Shown here: positions 32,642-41,534 of the stretch, in pieces
Layout: each line of letters begins with the position of its first letter
How positions within the stretch are numbered: the first letter of the stretch is position 1
DNA from: Nonomuraea basaltis
GTDB taxonomy: Bacteria > Actinomycetota > Actinomycetes > Streptosporangiales > Streptosporangiaceae
NCBI RefSeq assembly: GCF_005893125.1
Contig: NZ_VCJS01000037.1
Coordinates: 17,105 to 81,104 of the forward strand
Reading direction: 5' to 3'
Length of the DNA stretch: 64,000 nt
Notes under the pieces: model-generated
What the model was told of the DNA's origin: nothing
Databases searched by the model: none
Seen by the model: only the letters and a program-made list of their open reading frames with translations
Position numbers and translations under genes: made by a program

Positions 32642-33328
32642 CTAGGCGGGTAGCCGTGGGCGCGAGTGCGGAGCCGGGCGGCGGGTGATCTGCAGGCATC
32701 GGGTCGCGCCGTAGACCTGCAGGCCCCAGAAGGCCGCCGTCGCCAGGTTGGCCAGTACGGCGGGCAGGAAGTTCGGCAGGATCTCCATGCCCGGGGTGAG
32801 CGAGAGCGAGACGCTCATGAGCCCGGTCGCCGGCAGCGTCACCCAGACCAGTATGCCCAGGGACCTGGTCACCGCCTGCGGCCTGCGGATCCACCGGGCG
32901 CCCCGGCTCAGCGCGAGCAGGGCCAGTCCGCCGTACAGGCCCATGGCGAGCTGGGTGATGTCCAGTGCCCGGGAGAGGGGCACGTACCAGCCGGGTTCGT
33001 CGGTCAGGGCGATACGGTCCAGCGGGTAAGCGCGCCAGATCACCGACCACATGAGCACGGTGATCGGTATGCCGATGAGCAGCAGCAGGCCCAGCCGCCG
33101 CCCTGCCGCGGCCATCAGCTCGGCCTGGTAGCCGGGCGCGACCTGCGTCACGGCGCCGAACTCGGCCACCGCAAGCCGCTCGGCCTCGGCCCGGTGGAGC
33201 CCATCGGCCTCCAGGGCGTCAGCGGCGTCGATCAGGCTGTCACGCGCCTCGACGACCAGGTCGCGTTTCAGGCCGGGCGGACCGGCCAGGGTGCGGTCCA
33301 GGTCGCCCACAAAGTCGTCGATGAGCAC
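32642..33328 (-). CDS. Membrane protein with N-terminal permease-prefix (HAAS) domain
   Basis: 228 aa from GTG at 33328; codons upstream lose GC bias, so the longer frame is not used. The start codon is uncertain. Residues 1-75 form a helical HAAS-type domain (LVVEARDSLIDAADALEADG, AVAEFGAVTQVAPGYQAEL), followed by about five TM helices. Such proteins usually pair with a PadR regulator, which is missing here. Confidence 0.7.
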   Translation of the reverse strand: MLIDDFVGDLDRTLAGPPGLKRDLVVEARDSLIDAADALEADGLHRAEAERLAVAEFGAVTQVAPGYQAELMAAAGRRLGLLLLIGIPITVLMWSVIWRAYPLDRIALTDEPGWYVPLSRALDITQLAMGLYGGLALLALSRGARWIRRPQAVTRSLGILVWVTLPATGLMSVSLSLTPGMEILPNFLPAVLANLATAAFWGLQVYGATRCLQITRRPAPHSRPRLPA

Positions 33329-33556
33329 GATCCTCAGTTTAGGGAGCGGGGCCTCGGGGCAGATCCGGGAGCTCCCTGATATTTCAGGTCCGGTGATTGC
33401 CGTGCGGCAAAACCAACGCATGCCGCCGACCTACTGGAGCCGTTCCCACGCTGAGATGCGAACACCATGCACAGCTTGCGCACACTGTTCGCAAAGACGT
33501 ACGCTGTTAACAGATGGAGCGCGCTGTGCGCGTCACAACGCCAGGGAAGGAAAGGC

Positions 33557-35014
33557 ATGTCGACGAACATGAGCTGGAACGAGCAGGGCGACTGGACGGC
33601 CAAGGGCGACTGGGGGGCGACGGGCTCGCATGGCCGCACCCACGACCTCGCCCGCTGGCAGGCCCGCCTGGACGAGTTGTGCGCCGCACACCACGTGCCA
33701 GGCGCGTCGCTGGCCCTGCTGGTCGACGGGGATGTTCACGAGCTGGCCGGCGGGGTGCTCCACCGCGGCACCGGGGCGAAGGTGACGACCGACTCGGTGT
33801 TCCTGTCCGGCTCGATCGCCAAGGTCTACACCGCCACCCTGGTGATGCAGCTGGTCGACGCCGGCAAGCTGGACCTGGACGCGCCGGTCGTGAGCGTGCT
33901 GCCCGAGTTCGCCACGCCCGACCCCGAGGCCACCAAGACGATCACCGTGCGGCAGTTGCTCAGCCACACCGGCGGGGTGACCAACGACTTCACCTACGAC
34001 TCCGGCCGCGGCGACGACTGCCTGGCCAAGTACGTCGAGGCCGCCAGGGACGTGGCGCTGGACTGCCCGCCCGGGATGGCGATCTCCTACGGCAGCCTCG
34101 GCTACGTCGTGCTGGGCCGGATCGTCGAGGTGCTCACCGGCCTGACCTGGGATCAAGCGCTCAAGGACCTGCTGTTCACGCCGCTCGGCCTCGAACGCTC
34201 GATGACGCTCCCCGAGGAGGCGCTGCGCTTCCCCGTGGCGATGAGCCACCTGGGCGAGCCCGGCCAGGACCCCGACCCGGCGCCGGCCTGGGACCTGATG
34301 CCGCGCTCGTCCGGCCCGTACGGCAGGGTCATCGTCTCCGCCGGTGACCTGGCCCGCTTCGCCAGGATGCACCTGGACGGCGGCCTCGCCGCCGACGGCA
34401 CCCGCGTACTGTCGGCCGAGTCCGCCGCGGCCATGCAGCGACGCGAGGTGGACGTGCCCGACAAGTGGACCGTCAGCGCCGATGGCTGGGGCCTCGGCTG
34501 GACCCTGTACGACTGGGACGGCATCGCCGGCTACGGCCACGACGGCGCGGCCATCGGCCAGTACGGCTACCTGCGCGTCGTCCCCCAGGCAGGCGTGGCG
34601 GTCGCCCTGCTGACCAACGGCGGCAGCGCCCGCCTGCTGTACGCCGACCTGTTCCGCGAGCTGCTGGCCGAGCTGGCCGGGGTGCGGATGCCCGAGCCCT
34701 TCGCCCCGGCGGCCGAGCCGCCCGCGATCGACCTCGCCCCGCTGCTCGGCACGTACCGGCGTGAAGGCGTCGTCATCACTGTCACCTGCGACGACGACGG
34801 CAAGGCGCACATACGCTACGAGTTCGTCGACGGCATGAAGGACCTCTCCCCGCCCCTGGAGGCGGAGCTGGAGCCGGTCACCGCGACCGTCTTCGCCGCC
34901 TCCGGCGCCGGCTCGGCCTTCAGCGAGGACTACATGCCCGTGGTGTTCTCCACCCTGGCCAACGGCACCCAGGTCTGCTACGTCGGCATGCGCGCCACCC
35001 CCAAGACCGCCTGA
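33557..35014 (+). CDS. Serine hydrolase of the beta-lactamase / DD-peptidase family
   Basis: 485 aa from ATG at 33557 (GGAAGGAAAGG). Beta-lactamase domain: SGSIAK with S86 and K89, Y178-G-S180 as second motif, and GYGHDGAAIGQYG as third. It has no signal peptide, so it is cytosolic and unlikely to act on peptidoglycan; esterase or peptidase activity is more likely. About 110 C-terminal residues form a lipocalin-like beta domain. The N-terminus (WNEQGDWTAKGDWGATGSHG) is an unusual repeat-like extension. Confidence 0.8.
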   Translation: MSTNMSWNEQGDWTAKGDWGATGSHGRTHDLARWQARLDELCAAHHVPGASLALLVDGDVHELAGGVLHRGTGAKVTTDSVFLSGSIAKVYTATLVMQLVDAGKLDLDAPVVSVLPEFATPDPEATKTITVRQLLSHTGGVTNDFTYDSGRGDDCLAKYVEAARDVALDCPPGMAISYGSLGYVVLGRIVEVLTGLTWDQALKDLLFTPLGLERSMTLPEEALRFPVAMSHLGEPGQDPDPAPAWDLMPRSSGPYGRVIVSAGDLARFARMHLDGGLAADGTRVLSAESAAAMQRREVDVPDKWTVSADGWGLGWTLYDWDGIAGYGHDGAAIGQYGYLRVVPQAGVAVALLTNGGSARLLYADLFRELLAELAGVRMPEPFAPAAEPPAIDLAPLLGTYRREGVVITVTCDDDGKAHIRYEFVDGMKDLSPPLEAELEPVTATVFAASGAGSAFSEDYMPVVFSTLANGTQVCYVGMRATPKTA

Positions 35015-35048
35015 CCAGCGGCTCCTGATGGTCAGGCCCGGGCGCCGC

Positions 35049-35906
35049 TCAACTGCACCCTTCGGCCGGTGGCGCCGTCGTGGGCAGGGTGAGACCGGTC
35101 TGGCCGAACCACTTCCGCAGCAGCCGCGTCGCCGTGCCGTCCCGCCACATCTTGGCGATCGCCCGGTTGACCGCCTCGCACGTGGCGGTGTCGCCCTTCT
35201 TCAGCCCGACGCCGTACCTCTCGTCGGTGAACGGGTCCTTCAGCAGCTTGTACTTGTCCGGGTTGTGGCTGGAGAGGCCGGCCAGCATCATGTCATCGGT
35301 CGTGACCGCGTCGAGGTCGCCGCTGATGAGCTTCTGCACGCACTCGGAGTAGCTGTTCGCGCCGACGAGCACGGCGGGCAGGCCGAGCTGGCCGTCCGGG
35401 GGCGACTCGGTGATCCGCTTGTAGGAGTTGGAGCCCGGCACCTGGCAGATGCGCTTGCCCATCAGGTCGGTCGCCTTGGCGATGTGGGCGGCGTCGGCGC
35501 GCACCATGGTGTCCTGGTGGGCGATGACGTACGGCCCCGCGAAGGTCACGTAGTTCTGGCGCGCGGCGGTGATGGAATACGACGCGATGATCATGTCCAC
35601 CGTGCCGTTCTGGAGCAGCGCCTCGCGGCTCGCCTGCGGCGACTCCCGCCAGGTGATCTTCACGTCCTGGCCGTCGGCAAGCTCTTTCACGATGTACCTG
35701 GCGACGTCGACGTCGAAGCCCTCCGGTTCGCCGGGACCCTGCTTCAGACTCAGGTGCGGCTGGTCCCACTTCGTGCCGATGGTTACTTCCCCGCCATCCT
35801 TGATCTTCTCTTCGACGCTGGAGTACTCGCCTGCGTCAGCACATGCGGCCAGGCCAAGCGTCATGGCCGCGGCGGCGAGCACCGCCCCTGTTCGACGCAT
35901 CAGCAT
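35049..35906 (-). CDS. Glutamate-type ABC substrate-binding lipoprotein, orphan
   Basis: 285 aa from ATG at 35906 (GAGG site). Lipobox LAAC. Family-3 solute-binding fold: GEVTIGTKWDQPHLSLK, GFDVDVARYIVKEL, the loop MIIASYSITAARQNYVTFAG and a Cys pair typical of GluB-like actinobacterial proteins. It binds a polar amino acid outside the membrane. No permease or ATPase gene is adjacent, so it must use a transporter encoded elsewhere or act as a sensor. Confidence 0.85.
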   Translation of the reverse strand: MLMRRTGAVLAAAAMTLGLAACADAGEYSSVEEKIKDGGEVTIGTKWDQPHLSLKQGPGEPEGFDVDVARYIVKELADGQDVKITWRESPQASREALLQNGTVDMIIASYSITAARQNYVTFAGPYVIAHQDTMVRADAAHIAKATDLMGKRICQVPGSNSYKRITESPPDGQLGLPAVLVGANSYSECVQKLISGDLDAVTTDDMMLAGLSSHNPDKYKLLKDPFTDERYGVGLKKGDTATCEAVNRAIAKMWRDGTATRLLRKWFGQTGLTLPTTAPPAEGCS

Positions 35907-36023
35907 GGTGGCCTCTATCTCCATCTACGAGGGAAAGTCGCCCTCCACAGGCTCAATCTATGGAGCGTGCCACAAATGACGTAAACGGGACCTTGGGTGT
36001 TCGTATGGCTATGTCCAACCCTG

Positions 36024-36128
36024 TTGCGCTTCGGTGAGCTCTGCACCGGCGACCCGGCGACCGATCTCGCGGCCGCGTGGCTGCTTCTTCCCGCAGGCGC
36101 GGCCGCACGATTCTTCGACGATCGTGTT
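36024..36128 (+). pseudogene. Remnant of an aminoglycoside-phosphotransferase-like gene
   Basis: The frame reads GELCTGDPATDLAAAWLLLP followed by AGAAARFF. This matches the segment after the metal-binding DFG motif in APH/choline-kinase-fold phosphotransferases (usually GDLCAGDPATDLAAAW). The ATP-binding half and the rest of the C-terminus are missing. Nothing else in 35907-36172 looks coding. Confidence 0.55.
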
Positions 36129-36172
36129 CTGTCTGTCATCCACCTAGCCAGGGCATGTGGCTGGGGTCACTG

Positions 36173-36742
36173 TCAGCCGCCGGCGGTGGCCTGCGAGGCC
36201 GAGGGCGATGCGCTCTGGGGTTCGCGCTCTTCCGGCTGCTCGGAGGGGGCGAACATCAGCCGCAGGCCCAGGAAGGCACAGAGCGGGCCGAGGGCGCTCA
36301 TCGCGGCAGAGCTGACGAAGGCGGCGGCCAGATTGCCGGAGGCGAAGCCGAACCCGCCGAAGTAGGTGGCGAACAGTGACGCGAAGCCGAAGAACATGCC
36401 GGGTATGAGGGAGAGCACCTGAAGACGGCCGGTCGCCAGCAGCGTGCCGTTGACGACGAAGATGACCAGCCCCAGGGCTATGGTCTGGCCGAACGCCCCG
36501 CTGCCGAACATGTCACCCGTCGCGCGGTTGAGCAGGATGGCGGCCACGCCGAATCCCGCCCCGGCGGTGGTGGCGCTGATCAGCTTCACCGCGTTGGCCT
36601 TGGTCGGGCCGCCGAGGAGGAAGGTGCCGGCCCAGGTGATGAAGATGGCCCAGGTCGGCAGATTGAGCGGACTCATGGCGAGGAAGACGGTGGCGAAGGC
36701 GACGATCGAGGCACTGACCTCATGAGGCAGGCGGATGCGCAT
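36173..36742 (-). CDS. DUF1097 membrane protein
   Basis: 189 aa, ATG at 36742 (GGAG upstream). Five or six TM helices in the DUF1097 pattern (SASIVAFATVFLAMSPLNLP, TWAGTFLLGG, FGFASLFATYFGGFGF), then a charged Ser/Glu/Pro-rich tail. Function unknown. As last gene of the amide operon it might be a channel for the small amide or its products, in the place AmiS/UreI holds elsewhere; this is inference from position only. Confidence 0.75.
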   Translation of the reverse strand: MRIRLPHEVSASIVAFATVFLAMSPLNLPTWAIFITWAGTFLLGGPTKANAVKLISATTAGAGFGVAAILLNRATGDMFGSGAFGQTIALGLVIFVVNGTLLATGRLQVLSLIPGMFFGFASLFATYFGGFGFASGNLAAAFVSSAAMSALGPLCAFLGLRLMFAPSEQPEEREPQSASPSASQATAGG

Positions 36743-36868
36743 GACTGGGGCTCCAATGCGGAGGGCTTGCTGGTACAGGAGAGGTATGTGGATCAAGGAT
36801 GCGGGGTGGCGGTGCCGGCGGCGTGTGCTGGCCGCCGGCACGGACCGCGGCGCGCGACGCCGCCGGCC

Positions 36869-37900
36869 TCAGTCCAGGCCACCCGGCTTGGCCAGCAGCT
36901 CACGCAGGGCCTCGTCGATGAACGCGGTGTCCTTCGGATTGCTGCCGTGGCCGGCGAAGTGGCCCCAGATGCCCGGGATCACGCGGAGTTCGGCGTTGGT
37001 CATGTGGCCCACCGCCCAGGCCTCGTCCTCCGGCGGGAAGTAGAGGTCCTTCTCCGCGGGCATCACGATCGAGGTCGCCTTGATGGAGGCGAGGGCGGCC
37101 TCGGTGTCGCCGTCGAAGCCGGGGGTGCGACCGACATCGCCGTTCTGCCAGGTCCAGAGCATGGTGAGCAGGTTGTTCGGGTCCCGGCCGTCGAGGAAGA
37201 ACCCCTCCCAGAAGCCCACGAGGAAATCCTCGAGGGAGGTGTAGCCGAGCTGCTCGTACGCCTTCTCCCAGTAGAAGGCCTGGGAGAAGCCCCATCCGGC
37301 GTAGACCCGGGCCAGGGCGCGCAGTCCGGTGGTCGGCCACTGCTCGCCGTACCAGCCGCCGGCGAAGACGGAGTCGGCCATCAGGGCGGACTTGACGCCT
37401 TCCAGGAAGACGAAGTTGTGGATGCTCGTACGCGGTGAGCCGCAGAACGGGGCGATCCGCTCGACCATCTCCGGGTGGCTCACCGCCCACTGGTAGGTCT
37501 GCCCCGCGCCCATGGACCAGCCTGTCACCAGGGCCACGCGCTCGATACCGAACACCTCGGTCACCAGCCGGTGCTGCGCCACGATCTGGTCGTAGACCGT
37601 GATGTCGGGGAATCGCGCCCGGTCGTAGGGGGCGGGGGTGTTGCTCGGCGAGCTGGACAGGCCATTGCCGAGCATGTTCGGAACGATGATGAAGTACTGG
37701 TCAGGGTCGAGCGCCATGCCCTGTCCGATGAGCCACTCGTTGTCCCAGTGCCGCCCGGAGTACCAAGTGGGGTACACGATGACGTTGCTCTTGTCCTCGT
37801 TGAGCTCGCCGTACGTCTTGTAGGTCAGGAAGGCGCCGCGGAGGGTGGCACCGTGCTGGGTGGTGAAGTCGCCCAGGTCGAAGGTCTGATACTCGCTCAT
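36869..37900 (-). CDS. Alpha/beta hydrolase of the homoserine-acetyltransferase (MetX) fold
   Basis: 343 aa from ATG at 37900. MetX-like lid and core: FDLGDFTTQHGATLRGAFLT, VYPTWYSGRHWDNEWLIG, NMLGNGLSSSPSN, nucleophile in GWSMGAGQTYQW, Asp in the MPAEKDLYFPP strand and His in WGHFAGHG. It clusters with acetamidase/formamidase, so it is more probably an ester or amide hydrolase than a methionine enzyme. 61 bp downstream of fmdA, same operon. Confidence 0.8.
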   Translation of the reverse strand: MSEYQTFDLGDFTTQHGATLRGAFLTYKTYGELNEDKSNVIVYPTWYSGRHWDNEWLIGQGMALDPDQYFIIVPNMLGNGLSSSPSNTPAPYDRARFPDITVYDQIVAQHRLVTEVFGIERVALVTGWSMGAGQTYQWAVSHPEMVERIAPFCGSPRTSIHNFVFLEGVKSALMADSVFAGGWYGEQWPTTGLRALARVYAGWGFSQAFYWEKAYEQLGYTSLEDFLVGFWEGFFLDGRDPNNLLTMLWTWQNGDVGRTPGFDGDTEAALASIKATSIVMPAEKDLYFPPEDEAWAVGHMTNAELRVIPGIWGHFAGHGSNPKDTAFIDEALRELLAKPGGLD

Positions 37901-37961
37901 GGGATGGGCCTCGCTTCTCTGCAGGGAGGTGAGATGGGGGAAGGGGGTGAACAGGGCACAG

Positions 37962-39209
37962 TCAGGACGTCACCGCGCACTGGCCGCGGTCGGCCTTGTG
38001 CGGTCCGTCGGCCGTCGGGCAGATGTCGAAGTCGAAGATCGCGGTCGGCAGGTAGAGCGTGCTGCACGCGTTGGGGATGTCCACCACGCCGCTGAGCCGG
38101 CCCTCGATCGGCGCCGAGCCGAGCAGGAGGTAGGCCTGCTCGCCGCTGTATCCGAAGGTCTTGAGGTACTCGACGGCGTTCAGGCAGGCGTTGCGGTACG
38201 CCATGGTGGCGTCGAGGTAGTAGTTGGTGTCGGTGGAGTGGTCCACTGAGATGCCGACGAACGAGAGGAACTCGCTGTAGCGGGGCTCGACGTTGCCGGG
38301 CATGAAGATCGGGTTCGTGGTCACGCCGTACTTCTCCATGCCGCCCTTGATCAGATCGACGTGGAGGTCCAGGAACCCGCCCATCTCGATGGCGCCGCAG
38401 AAGGTGATCTCCCCGTCGCCCTGGCTGAAGTGCAGGTCACCGGCGGAAAGCAGGCCGCCGGGGACGTGCACGGGGTAGAAGACCCGGGAGCCGCGGGTGA
38501 AGTTCTTGATGTCGTGGTTGCCGCCGTTCTCCCGGGCCGGCACCGTGCGGGCGCCCTCCCGGGCGATCCTGGCCGCGTCCTCCCCGGTGAGCGGGCCGGC
38601 CAGCGAGTTGTCCGCCAGCGGCGGCAGCGCCAGCGCCGGCACCCGGTAGGGATCGGTGTCGATGAGGGCCTGTTCCCTGATGTTCCATCGGGCCAGCAGT
38701 TCGGCGGACGGGGCGGTGCCCATGAGCCCAGGATGGGTGATCCCGGTGTACCGGACCCCCGGGATGTGCCGCGAGGTGGCCATCTGTCCGTGGAAATCCC
38801 AGATGGCCTTGTACGAGTCCGGGAAGTGGTCGGTGAGGAACCCGCCACCGTTGTCGCGGGCGAAGACACCGGTGTAGCCCCAGCCCGAGCCCGACCCGTC
38901 GCTCGTCGGCTGCGGGATCGGACCCAGATCGAGGATGTCCACGATGAGCAGGTCTCCCGGCTCCGCCCCCTCCACCGCGATCGGGCCGCTCAGCATGTGC
39001 GCGTGCGTGAGGTCGACGTCGCGGACGTCATTGGCCGAGTCGTTGTTTCCGATCTGGTTGTCGGTCCAGTCCCGGCACTCGAGCCGGAACTCCGATCCCG
39101 GCGACACGGTGGCGGCCGGCGGAATGTCCGGGTGCCAGCGGTTGTGGCCAGGGATCTTCTGATCGCGCATGGACAGGGTCTGGTCGACGCTGAAGATGAC
39201 TTCCGGCAT
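37962..39209 (-). CDS. fmdA: Acetamidase/formamidase
   Basis: 415 aa, ATG at 39209 with GGAGGCAG. FmdA/AmdA family: DQTLSMRDQKIPGHNRWHPD, FRLECRDWTDNQIGNNDSAN, VDLTHAHMLSGPIAVEGAEP, GGNHDIKNFTRGSRVFYPV and FSQGDGEITFCGAIEMGG. It hydrolyses formamide or short aliphatic amides to ammonia and the acid, in the cytoplasm. Followed by the MetX-like hydrolase and DUF1097, preceded by FmdB. Confidence 0.9.
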   Translation of the reverse strand: MPEVIFSVDQTLSMRDQKIPGHNRWHPDIPPAATVSPGSEFRLECRDWTDNQIGNNDSANDVRDVDLTHAHMLSGPIAVEGAEPGDLLIVDILDLGPIPQPTSDGSGSGWGYTGVFARDNGGGFLTDHFPDSYKAIWDFHGQMATSRHIPGVRYTGITHPGLMGTAPSAELLARWNIREQALIDTDPYRVPALALPPLADNSLAGPLTGEDAARIAREGARTVPARENGGNHDIKNFTRGSRVFYPVHVPGGLLSAGDLHFSQGDGEITFCGAIEMGGFLDLHVDLIKGGMEKYGVTTNPIFMPGNVEPRYSEFLSFVGISVDHSTDTNYYLDATMAYRNACLNAVEYLKTFGYSGEQAYLLLGSAPIEGRLSGVVDIPNACSTLYLPTAIFDFDICPTADGPHKADRGQCAVTS

Positions 39210-39235
39210 GTGCTGCCTCCAAACTGGTTCGCCGA

Positions 39236-39517
39236 TCAAGGCTTCGGCAGAAGGGCGTGTCGGGGGTCTGTGGACCGTGCGGGTCCTCGGCGGGATGGGG
39301 GAACGTCGCTGACGACGCGCGGCTCGTGCGCACTCGCCTCCTGGGCATGCAGGGCCCGTGCCAGCGTGGCGGGTGTGCGGGCCAGCATCGGGGAGGTGAA
39401 GACCCGCCGAGACTGGTGGCCGCACGCCTCGCACGGCTCCTCAGGCCGGGCCTCCCCAAGCGGACGCATCACGTCGAAGGACCCGCATCCCGTACACCGG
39501 TACTGGTATGTCGCCAT
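39236..39517 (-). CDS. fmdB: FmdB-type zinc-ribbon protein
   Basis: 93 aa, ATG at 39517 after GGAGGTTATCC. N-terminal zinc ribbon YQYRCTGCGSFDV with the second pair CEACG (CxxC-x21-CxxC). FmdB is a putative regulator of formamidase genes. It lies 26 bp before fmdA. The C-terminal 50 residues are Arg/Pro-rich and low complexity. Confidence 0.85.
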   Translation of the reverse strand: MATYQYRCTGCGSFDVMRPLGEARPEEPCEACGHQSRRVFTSPMLARTPATLARALHAQEASAHEPRVVSDVPPSRRGPARSTDPRHALLPKP

Positions 39518-39707
39518 GGATAACCTCCAAAAGCTTGGATTTGGAAGTATTTTTGGAGAAAGTAAATTCAGGGAACGCTGGATGTTACGTACGTGTAAAC
39601 CATGTGGGCCGGGTCCTCAGGTGGCGCTACGCCAGGGCCGCGTCATGGGAGCAGCAGCCCCGGAGGGAGGTACGCCGCCGCCCCTTGGCCCCGCAAGCGC
39701 GGTTCCC
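39518..39707. promoter_or_regulatory. Promoter region of the fmdB-fmdA operon
   Basis: The stretch 39528-39600 is the most AT-rich part of the surroundings (GGATTTGGAAGTATTTTTGG) and lies directly upstream of fmdB, so it should hold the promoter. It also includes the end of the amide-receptor gene's transcript. Confidence 0.45.
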
Positions 39708-40808
39708 CTAGGGGAGCTGCTGGAGCACGTCCCACTGCAGGCCGTCGGCGGCCGCGAGGAACACGCGCTGGTTCAGATGGCGGTCCCGTACCTGGACTGT
39801 GCCGCGCGGGCTCTCGTACTCCAGTCCCTCGGCCATCGCCTGGATCCGCTCCACGTCGACCGCGCCCGCCCGGCGCAGCAGTTCCGTGAGCATGCGCACG
39901 CCTTCGTAGCAGGACTCGCCAAGGCTGTTGAGCACCGGCGCCTGCAGTCCGAACCTGCGGCCGTAGGCGGCGGCGAAGTCCAGCCCGGACGCGGTCGGCA
40001 GGTCCTCGAAGTACCCGGCGGCGGTCATCAGGCCCCGCGTGTTCTCCGGCCCCGTGGCGAGGAGAACGTTCTCTTCTATCAGCGAACTGAACCGGATGCG
40101 GTCCCGGTCCAGCCCCAGGCGGCTGAACGCGCGGTTGAAGGCGACGGCGTCGTTGCCGATCAGGAGCATGAGGACGGCTTCGCAGTCACTGACCGCGACG
40201 CGGCGCAGCGTCTTCTTGAAGTCCTCGGTGCCCAGCGGCACGTAGATCTCGTCGCATACGACGCCGCCCAGTTCGGCCAGGTAGCGGCGGGCCGCGCGGG
40301 CCGAGGACCGCGGCCAGACGTAGTCGTCGCCCACGATCGTCCATCGCCGGATTCCGAGCTCGCTCGCGTACCATTCCAGCGTCGGCCGCAGCTGGCGGTT
40401 CGGCGTCTCCCCGGTGAGGAACACTCCGGGGGACCGCTCGCCGCCTTCGTAGAGCGCCGTGTAGACGTACGGCACCCGCCCGCCGATGCGCGGAGCGACG
40501 ACCTCACGTACCGCGGAGATGTGCCAACCGGCCACGGCGTCGATGAGGCCCGCGCAGATCAGCGCGTCGATCTCGCTCGCCACCTGCTCGGGCGGCGCCC
40601 CGCCGTCGACGAGCACCAGCCGCAGTTCCTTGCCCAGCACCCCTGACTCGGCGTTGACCTCTTCGGCCGCCAGCTGCGCACAGCATTCGCAGGACGGCCC
40701 GAAAATCCCGGCCGGCCCCTGGAGGGGTATCACGAGGGCGACGTCCAGCGTGTCACGGCTCCTGGGGCCTGTCAGGGATCCAGGCCACAGGCGCGCCTTC
40801 TCGATCAT
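39708..40808 (-). CDS. AmiC-like cytosolic amide receptor
   Basis: 366 aa from ATG at 40808. Periplasmic-binding fold type I (Leu/Ile/Val or AmiC class): VALVIPLQGPAGIFGPSCEC, GWHISAVREVVAPRI, WTIVGDDYVWPRSSARAARR, GDDAVAFN-type hinge. It has no signal peptide or lipobox, so like AmiC of Pseudomonas it should act inside the cell as a ligand-responsive regulator. AmiC works with the antiterminator AmiR, which is absent; the divergent MarR gene may take that part. Confidence 0.8.
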   Translation of the reverse strand: MIEKARLWPGSLTGPRSRDTLDVALVIPLQGPAGIFGPSCECCAQLAAEEVNAESGVLGKELRLVLVDGGAPPEQVASEIDALICAGLIDAVAGWHISAVREVVAPRIGGRVPYVYTALYEGGERSPGVFLTGETPNRQLRPTLEWYASELGIRRWTIVGDDYVWPRSSARAARRYLAELGGVVCDEIYVPLGTEDFKKTLRRVAVSDCEAVLMLLIGNDAVAFNRAFSRLGLDRDRIRFSSLIEENVLLATGPENTRGLMTAAGYFEDLPTASGLDFAAAYGRRFGLQAPVLNSLGESCYEGVRMLTELLRRAGAVDVERIQAMAEGLEYESPRGTVQVRDRHLNQRVFLAAADGLQWDVLQQLP

Positions 40809-40908
40809 AGCGGTACGTTACCGATTGCTTATTACCGGAATATTTCACAGCGATAAGGAATGGTACCGTAGGAGGGGTGACCACCCCGACGATCTCTTGG
40901 CAGGGAAA

Positions 40909-41349
40909 TTGACGACCGCAGCGTCCGTACACCGCGACCTCGACGTCGCACGGCTCCTCACGCTCGTCGAGCGGAGCGTCGTGCAGAGACTCGGTGCGGC
41001 GTTGAAGGAAGACAACGCCTCGATCGAGGAATGGCGCGTGCTGTCACTCCTGGGTGATGGCAACGGTCACGCCATGATCGAGATAGCCGAATTCGCGATG
41101 CTGCCGCCTCCGACCCTCACCAAGATCATCGATCGCATGGTGTCGTTGACCCTCGTCCACCGGCGCGTGGACGAGGCGGACCGCCGGCGCGTGCTGGTGT
41201 TCGCGACGGACCGCGGACGCCAGGCACTCGAGAAGTGGACCGCCACGGTGGAACGCCAGTACAACGACATCGTCACCGCCATCGGCGGCGAGGAGCTCGC
41301 CCTGCTGAGAGTCCTGCTGACCCGCATGTCCGCGCGGCTGAGCCAATAG
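40909..41349 (+). CDS. MarR-family regulator divergent from the amide operon
   Basis: 146 aa from TTG at 40909 (AGGGAA upstream); no ATG or GTG fits. MarR fold: NASIEEWRVLSLLGDGNGHA, recognition region EFAMLPPPTLTKIIDRMV, wing RRVDEADRRRVLV. The 100 bp between it and the AmiC-like gene is AT-rich and has a GGTA-CGT-TACC dyad at 40812-40822. It probably controls the amide genes. Confidence 0.75.
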   Translation: MTTAASVHRDLDVARLLTLVERSVVQRLGAALKEDNASIEEWRVLSLLGDGNGHAMIEIAEFAMLPPPTLTKIIDRMVSLTLVHRRVDEADRRRVLVFATDRGRQALEKWTATVERQYNDIVTAIGGEELALLRVLLTRMSARLSQ

Positions 41350-41494
41350 CTGCGAGCACCGGCGGAGCATTTGCCCGCTGGTCACGAAACGGTCAACTCG
41401 GCAGGACGGCCAGCTTGGACAATGCCTGATGCCGTGAAACATGTTCGACCGATGAGAGGCCGGCTCCGCAGCCGGGAAACACAAAACGAGAAAC

Positions 41495-41528
41495 GAGAAG
41501 GGGGGCCGAGCGGTCGGCCCCCCTTCTC
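41495..41528 (-). terminator. Intrinsic terminator of the DNRLRE gene
   Basis: GAGAAGGGGGGCCGA and its exact complement around loop GCGG: a 15-bp perfect stem. On the minus strand it is followed by T-rich GTTTCTCGTTTTG, as expected for the leftward gene ending at 41535. Confidence 0.85.
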
Positions 41529-41534
41529 AGCGGC

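Noticed and set aside
40812..40874. GGTA-CGT-TACC and a nearby GGTACCG as one operator pair between the AmiC-like and MarR genes
   Set aside because: The arms do not match each other well enough to call a single site; only the short dyad is mentioned with the MarR gene.
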